Below, piece by piece: positions 59,601 to 64,000 of a stretch of DNA of 64,000 bases. The notes beneath the pieces were generated by a model that saw only the letters and a program-made list of their open reading frames with translations, made no database searches and was not told the origin of the DNA. This stretch comes from Roridomyces roridus. Lineage: Eukaryota > Basidiomycota > Agaricomycetes > Agaricales > Mycenaceae. The position numbers and the translations under genes are program-made. Position 1 is the first letter of the stretch; every line of letters starts with the position of its first letter. The stretch is from positions 62,001 to 126,000 of the forward strand of contig JARKIF010000015.1 in the NCBI GenBank assembly GCA_029378245.1, read 5' to 3'.

Positions 59601-61773
59601 CTTGGTCGTCTTCAATGCTGGCGACGATCCCGAGACCGTTTTGGAGCGTGCCGCCACTCAGCGCACCTGCTTGACGGCGTTTTTCGATGCCAACAAGGAC
59701 ACCATTCTCGGTCCCATCGCACGCCAATATACCTACCAGGAATTCCCGCAGTACTTTACCTGGAAGAACGAGAAGAACGCCAAGAAATGGGACATCCGAA
59801 AGCAAGGCTTTGCTCTCGGACGCATGTACTTTGTTCCCCCCAACTCGGGCGAGCGATTCTACCTTCGCACGCTTCTCACCGTTGTCAAAGGGCCGACTTC
59901 CTTCCAAGACCTTCGCACATATAACGCAATCGAGTACCCCACCTTTCTCGAAGCCTGCCTGGCGCGCGGACTGCTTGAAGATGACGGTGAATGGCGGCAG
60001 TGCCTTGCCGAGGCCACGCAGATGCAAACCGGCAGCCGACTCCGCCGCCTTTTTGCTACGCTCCTGTTATTCTGTGAGCCCTCCCGCCCTGCCCATCTTT
60101 GGACCGAATTCCGAGCCCAAATTTGTGACGATCTCGCGCGCCGACTACAAGCGATGGGCCGCAACCCGACGGAGGACGATGTTTACGACTACGGCCTCTT
60201 CCTTTTGGACAAGCTCCTCAAGGATTCCGGCCGCTCTTTGAAGGAGTGGCCGACCATGCCTCTTTCGCAGCACGACTGGGATGCGGAAGTCATGAACCCT
60301 CTCATCGCGGAGCAGTTGGACTACAACCAGGAGGAGGAGCGTGAGCGGGCTGAGCGCCAGATAGCCCTCCTCAATCGGGAGCAGCTGGACGCCTTCGGGA
60401 AGATCATTGCATCGGTGGAGCAGCGCGTGGGTAAAGCCTATTTTGTTCAAGGCCCCGGTGGTACTGGGAAAACATTCCTCTACAACACAATCTGCCATCG
60501 CGTGCGGAGCGAGGAGAATGTTGTCCTCTGTGTCGCTTCATCGGGAATCTCGGCTTTGCTGCTGCCCGGTGGCCGCACCTCCCATTCCGTATTCAAAATC
60601 CCCATCGACGGCCTCAACGGCGAATCGTTCTGCAACATCCCTAAAAACTCCCAGCGTGCCGATCTCCTCCGTCGCACTTCTCTCATCATCTGGGACGAGA
60701 TAGGCATGCAGCACCGATTTGCGATCGAAGCTGTCGAGCGGACGCTGCGAGACCTTCTCGATGATCAGCGCCCCTTTGCTGGAGTCACCGTCGTCTTTGG
60801 TGGTGACTTTCAGCAGATTTTGCCTGTAGTTCCGAAGGGCTCCCGCGAGGACATTGTTGGCGCCTGCTTCCGTCGCTCACCTTTGTGGGGGCAAGTCGAG
60901 GTTCTCCATCTGCGGGAGAACATGCGTTTGCGTACGGAGGGCCAGGATGAGCGCGATTTTGCATCTTGGCTCCTCGACATCGGACACGGCCGCGGTCTCA
61001 CGCCTACTGGCACCGTTGCTCTCCGGCCTGGTATGGAGTGCCAGTCTGCTGCTTCCCTGATCGAGTTCATATATCCTGGAATCGGCAGCGTCCCTGCCCC
61101 GCCTCCAGAATACTTCCTCAATCGGATGATCTTGGCGCCGCGCAATGCCGACGTTTCTGAGATCAACGGCACTGTCCTCAACGCCATGTCGGGCCCAACG
61201 CGCACCTACTTCAGTGCTGACAAGATCCTCGATGAAGCAGGTGCCGATGGACCTGCAGATCGGGATGAAACTCTCATCCCTGTCGAGTTTCTTCGCTCCC
61301 TCAACTCAGGTAGTCTCCCTCCCGGAGAGCTCTCCCTCAAAGTGGGTTGCCCACTGATCCTCCTCCGTAACCTCTCCCCGGCGTTCGGTCTTTGTAACGG
61401 AACCAGGATGATTCTTCTCCGGATGTCCGAGAGGGTTCTCGAGTGCCGTATCGTCGGCGGAGACCACGATGGTGAAACTGCCCTCATCCCCCGCATTTCG
61501 CTGACGCCCTCCGACTCGAACGATTTCTCCTTCAAGTTTTCTCGCCGCCAGTTCCCTCTCCGTCTCGCGTTCGCCTTGACCATCAACAAGGCGCAGGGCC
61601 AGTCGGTCAAGTTTGTAGGCCTCGATCTTCGTATTCCGGTGTTCTCTCACGGCCAGCTCTACGTGGCTCTTTCTCGAGCTACCTCTGGCCAACGAATTAA
61701 AATGCTACTACCCGACACTGCAGCTGCCGCCGAAACCCCCAACGTAGTGTACCCCGAGGTGTTATTAGATTAG
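56698..61773 (+). pseudogene. Helitron Rep-helicase (one in-frame stop)
   Basis: Exons 56698-56699, 56743-57073, 57125-57401, 57451-59525 and 59581-61773 give exactly 1,626 codons. The ATG appears split by the first intron (AT / G). An Arg/Gln/Pro-rich N-terminus leads to a Cys/His segment (CRHCGALHW...CCNHGK). A TAA at codon 548 (58482-58484) replaces the residue before RYMVDMW, probably an original CAA. The Rep nuclease HUH motif (GLPHIHLLVF) is at about codon 703 and the paired Tyr (YAFKY) at 838 and 842. The Pif1-like helicase has GPGGTGKT (1186-1193), IIWDEIG, GGDFQQILPVV, INKAQGQS and LYVALSRA. All catalytic motifs are intact downstream of the single stop, so inactivation is recent. Readthrough or sequencing error cannot be excluded. 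Confidence 0.92.
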
Positions 61774-62321
61774 TTCAATTGAGATTCTGGCCCTACAAAA
61801 CCTCTTCAAATTCTCTTGAAACCAGTCTCCTGTTGTGAAAAGAGGAGGAGAGACTCTGGTTGAGTTTGCAAAAATACTTTACGAAGGTCGTTGATCGTAC
61901 AGATGTATCAGTGGCTGTGCGCTTTCTTTGAGTTCTCTCTCTCTCGATGTACGCAGATAATATCCTCGGCCTTGCTTACACCGGGGCCGTTCTTCGGACC
62001 AACCCACTGATTTTCTTGGAATCGTTCCACCTGATGCCGCCTATCGCTTCCCTCTGGGTTCAAAAATCACCCTCTGTGCCTCTTCGGCAACGTCCCCCGA
62101 CGCCCAAATCTGGATATTTGTTCTGGCCCGCCCTTGCCCGCCCTGCCTGTTTTAGAAGGAATCCCCTGCGGGTCTCACGTAAATGGTTGAACCGTTAAGC
62201 CTGATGCTTCCAAAAGGTAGGTGCTCTGCGGTGCCCTGCGCCCTCATTCCTCGCATAAAAAGCTGCTCCAGAGAGCCAGCAATTTTCCTCATCGTCTCTC
62301 CTTCATCCACCGTCTCTACTC

Positions 62322-63364
62322 ATGGCCACAAGCACATCCACTCCCTCTCATTCCTCCGTCCAAATGGTCGGTCTTGCCATACTCGAGAACCCTCGAAAGT
62401 CCTCCCCGCGCACCACCGTCTTTGACGCCTACACCTATGTGGGTTCCAGCACCGTCGAGAGGGCCCTCGGGTCCTTGCGCATTTATCACGAGAACGCGCT
62501 GGATTTGCCCGACATCGGATGGTACTTCTTGACGGCCACGGTGTGTTTCCCACTTCTCTTTCTTATGGAATTCTCACCCGAATACCAGTGCGCCAAGATG
62601 GTCAATGGCCTCGCCGTCTATGCTGAGAGCGAGGCTGAGCAGGCGGAGTTCAATTTTGTTGGGGACATCAAGTCGGTGTGTGGCGTCTTTTCATTACCTT
62701 CGTTATTCTGATTTAAAACCCATTCAGTACCACCTCATTGCAGCAGGCGACAGCGAGGCGTTCAAGACTCTGAACTTGGCCCTTCGCATGTACATCATGG
62801 CCTCCGGCGTTGTCACTGTTTCGGACACCCCGGGTTTGAAGTTTGTCGTCGAGCCGGAACAGTACACCCAGGCCTACGCTGACAAGCAAAAAGCCTCCAC
62901 CGACGCAACCCCCTTCACCGAAAAGTCGATCTTCCCCATCGAAGGCCGCCTCGACCCGAACCGGTACCGTGGCAACAAGAAACCTGTTCCCTGGGTCAAG
63001 AGGATGGTCTCCTTCGGTGGTTTTCTCACCGATATAGCCTCCGCTCTCGACGGTGACACGCCTCTCGATCGCTTTGTCGTCGATGTTGATAACATTGCCT
63101 TCTTCGGCGCGTTCACACCTCCTGCCACTCCTGCTCCCATGGCTTCGGGCAGCACTCCCTCTGCCGGTGAGCAGGTTGCGTTTCATGTACATCCTCTTCT
63201 CTGACACTCTTTTTTCAGGCCCTTCTTCTTCCAAGAAGGCCAGGTTCAGCTACTCGAACCTCAAGAAACACTCCCGGGATGAAGACGACGACGAGTCGGG
63301 ACCCAACAGCTCCCCTTCCCCTTTCGGTGTCGGCCGTGGTGGTGGAGTGACTAAAAGCAGCTAA
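62322..63364 (+). CDS. Second Helitron-borne gene, unknown function
   Basis: Four exons (62322-62540, 62589-62675, 62728-63166, 63219-63364) give 296 residues with an open frame and good splice sites. It lies on the same strand as the helicase, about 550 bases downstream, and ends about 175 bases before the Helitron 3' terminus. The protein has no signal peptide. The N-terminal 230 residues look like a mixed alpha/beta domain (e.g. GWYFLTATCAKMVNGLAVYA). The C-terminus is Ser-rich, basic and acidic (SSSKKARFSYSNLKKHSRDE), a plausible nuclear signal. I do not recognise a domain. An OB-fold single-strand-binding role, as with RPA-like genes in plant Helitrons, is only a guess. It may instead be captured host cargo. 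Confidence 0.75.
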
Positions 63365-63509
63365 AGGCTAATCTACTTCGCACTTCTATTACTCAAAAAA
63401 TGTCTGCATAACTAGCGACTTTCTACTTTACTTCCCTGAATTTGATATCTTTTCTGTGTTTTTCGGGAGACCTGAATCGTTTCGTACTTCACTTCCTCAT
63501 TGATTACAA

Positions 63510-63539
63510 CTGTCGTGCGTAGCACGGGTATCTGCTAGT
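63510..63539 (+). other. Helitron 3' terminal hairpin and CTAG
   Basis: CGTGC (63515-63519), loop GTA, GCACG (63523-63527), then GGTATCTG and CTAG ending at 63539. The following T at 63540 is the predicted host base. Confidence 0.85.
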
Positions 63540-64000
63540 ATACTACATAAAACAAACTACTAGAAGGTTCTGGGTGAGTCACTGGGAGTGGAGCAAGAGA
63601 AACAATAGAAATGCTGTACGGTACAGCCTGTACCTCGGGCAACGCTCGGGCATCGACTCCACTGGACTCCACAACGTTGCTATGGGGAAAGACTGACTCG
63701 ATGTTTGCTGTGCGCTTGTCCTTCAACACATCCTGCGAGGGCGCAGGCTGGAATACGGCCAGCACCCAGGTTTCGTGCCGACGATTCGACTTTCCCGGCT
63801 CCGGCCGCCCACAGCTCAATGAGGGTACCACACACTTCCGTTCTGCTCTACGCGGCGGATATTCGCTTCTTCAGAGACCGTAAACAGACAGATGATATGT
63901 ACTCATCCAACCTCCTCCTGCCAAATCGACATACCGGCTCATTAGTTCGCGGACGACTCCTGTTCGACTCGGGGTCCACCCGTGCGGCCTCGAGAGTTCC
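63540..64000. other. Host flank, no confident gene
   Basis: About 460 bases after the Helitron. A minus-strand open frame (63831-63535) with no recognised domain could be the 3' exon of a gene beyond the window; not supportable here. Confidence 0.4.

Larger units (their letters stand above)
56181..63539 (+). mobile_element. Helitron, about 7.36 kb, with both predicted ends
   Basis: The proposed 5' end is TCTATTATACAAAGGAGAG at 56181, preceded by A. The 3' end has the hairpin CGTGC-GTA-GCACG (63515-63527), then GGTATCTG and CTAG at 63536-63539, followed by T. These match Helitron rules: TC start, short hairpin about 10 bases before a CTRR end, and insertion between A and T without target duplication. 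Inside lie a Rep-helicase gene and a second gene, both on the plus strand. The 3' end call is strong. The 5' end is a best candidate by motif and position, unverified. Helitrons move by rolling-circle replication using the HUH Rep and the Pif1-like helicase. Confidence 0.8.

Noticed and set aside
63535..63831. 3' exon of a minus-strand gene next to the Helitron
   Set aside because: No domain, no clear acceptor site and the frame runs into the Helitron terminus.

Overview
The window is nuclear DNA of a filamentous basidiomycete, most likely a litter- or wood-decomposing Agaricomycete. The genes carry many short introns of about 43 to 60 bases (GT...AG, a few longer). Families seen are typical of Agaricomycetes: a glyoxal-oxidase-type copper radical oxidase, a GH10 xylanase with a C-terminal CBM1, several F-box/LRR genes, a TEA transcription factor, a GPI-anchored Cys-rich protein and a Helitron. 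I rebuilt exons by hand. Where a full exon set is listed, the lengths add up to a whole number of codons.

Layout: 0-5 kb holds the 3' part of a glyoxal oxidase (+) and a broken or mis-spliced F-box gene (-). 5-15 kb holds a hydrophobin with class II cysteine spacing (+), a secreted protein of unknown family (-), the GH10-CBM1 xylanase (+) and a Tra2-like RRM splicing factor (+). 15-24 kb holds an unknown multi-exon gene (-), a repeat-bearing gene-poor stretch, an acid-sphingomyelinase-like phosphodiesterase (+, 14 exons) and a tiny Cys-rich secreted protein (+). 24-28 kb is nearly empty. 28-40 kb holds a TEA factor (+), a secreted protein (+), an F-box relic (-), a bZIP factor (+), a GPI-anchored Cys-rich protein (-), a Baeyer-Villiger-type flavin monooxygenase (-) and a bHLH factor (-). 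41-56 kb holds two convergent F-box genes, a short-chain dehydrogenase (+), a cluster of tRNA-like repeats, an SPFH/stomatin-like protein (+), a small secreted protein (-) and a PEBP-like protein (+).

56.18-63.54 kb is a structurally near-complete Helitron, about 7.36 kb long. It has a 5' TC end, a 3' hairpin followed by CTAG, A/T host flanks, a five-exon Rep-helicase gene of 1,626 codons interrupted by a single in-frame TAA, and a second four-exon gene of 296 codons inside the same borders.

The secreted oxidase, xylanase and small secreted proteins fit a saprotroph that degrades plant cell walls. There is no obvious metabolite gene cluster. The most notable items are the two-gene Helitron with one disabling stop, the class II-type hydrophobin in a basidiomycete context, and several dispersed or tRNA-derived repeat families.
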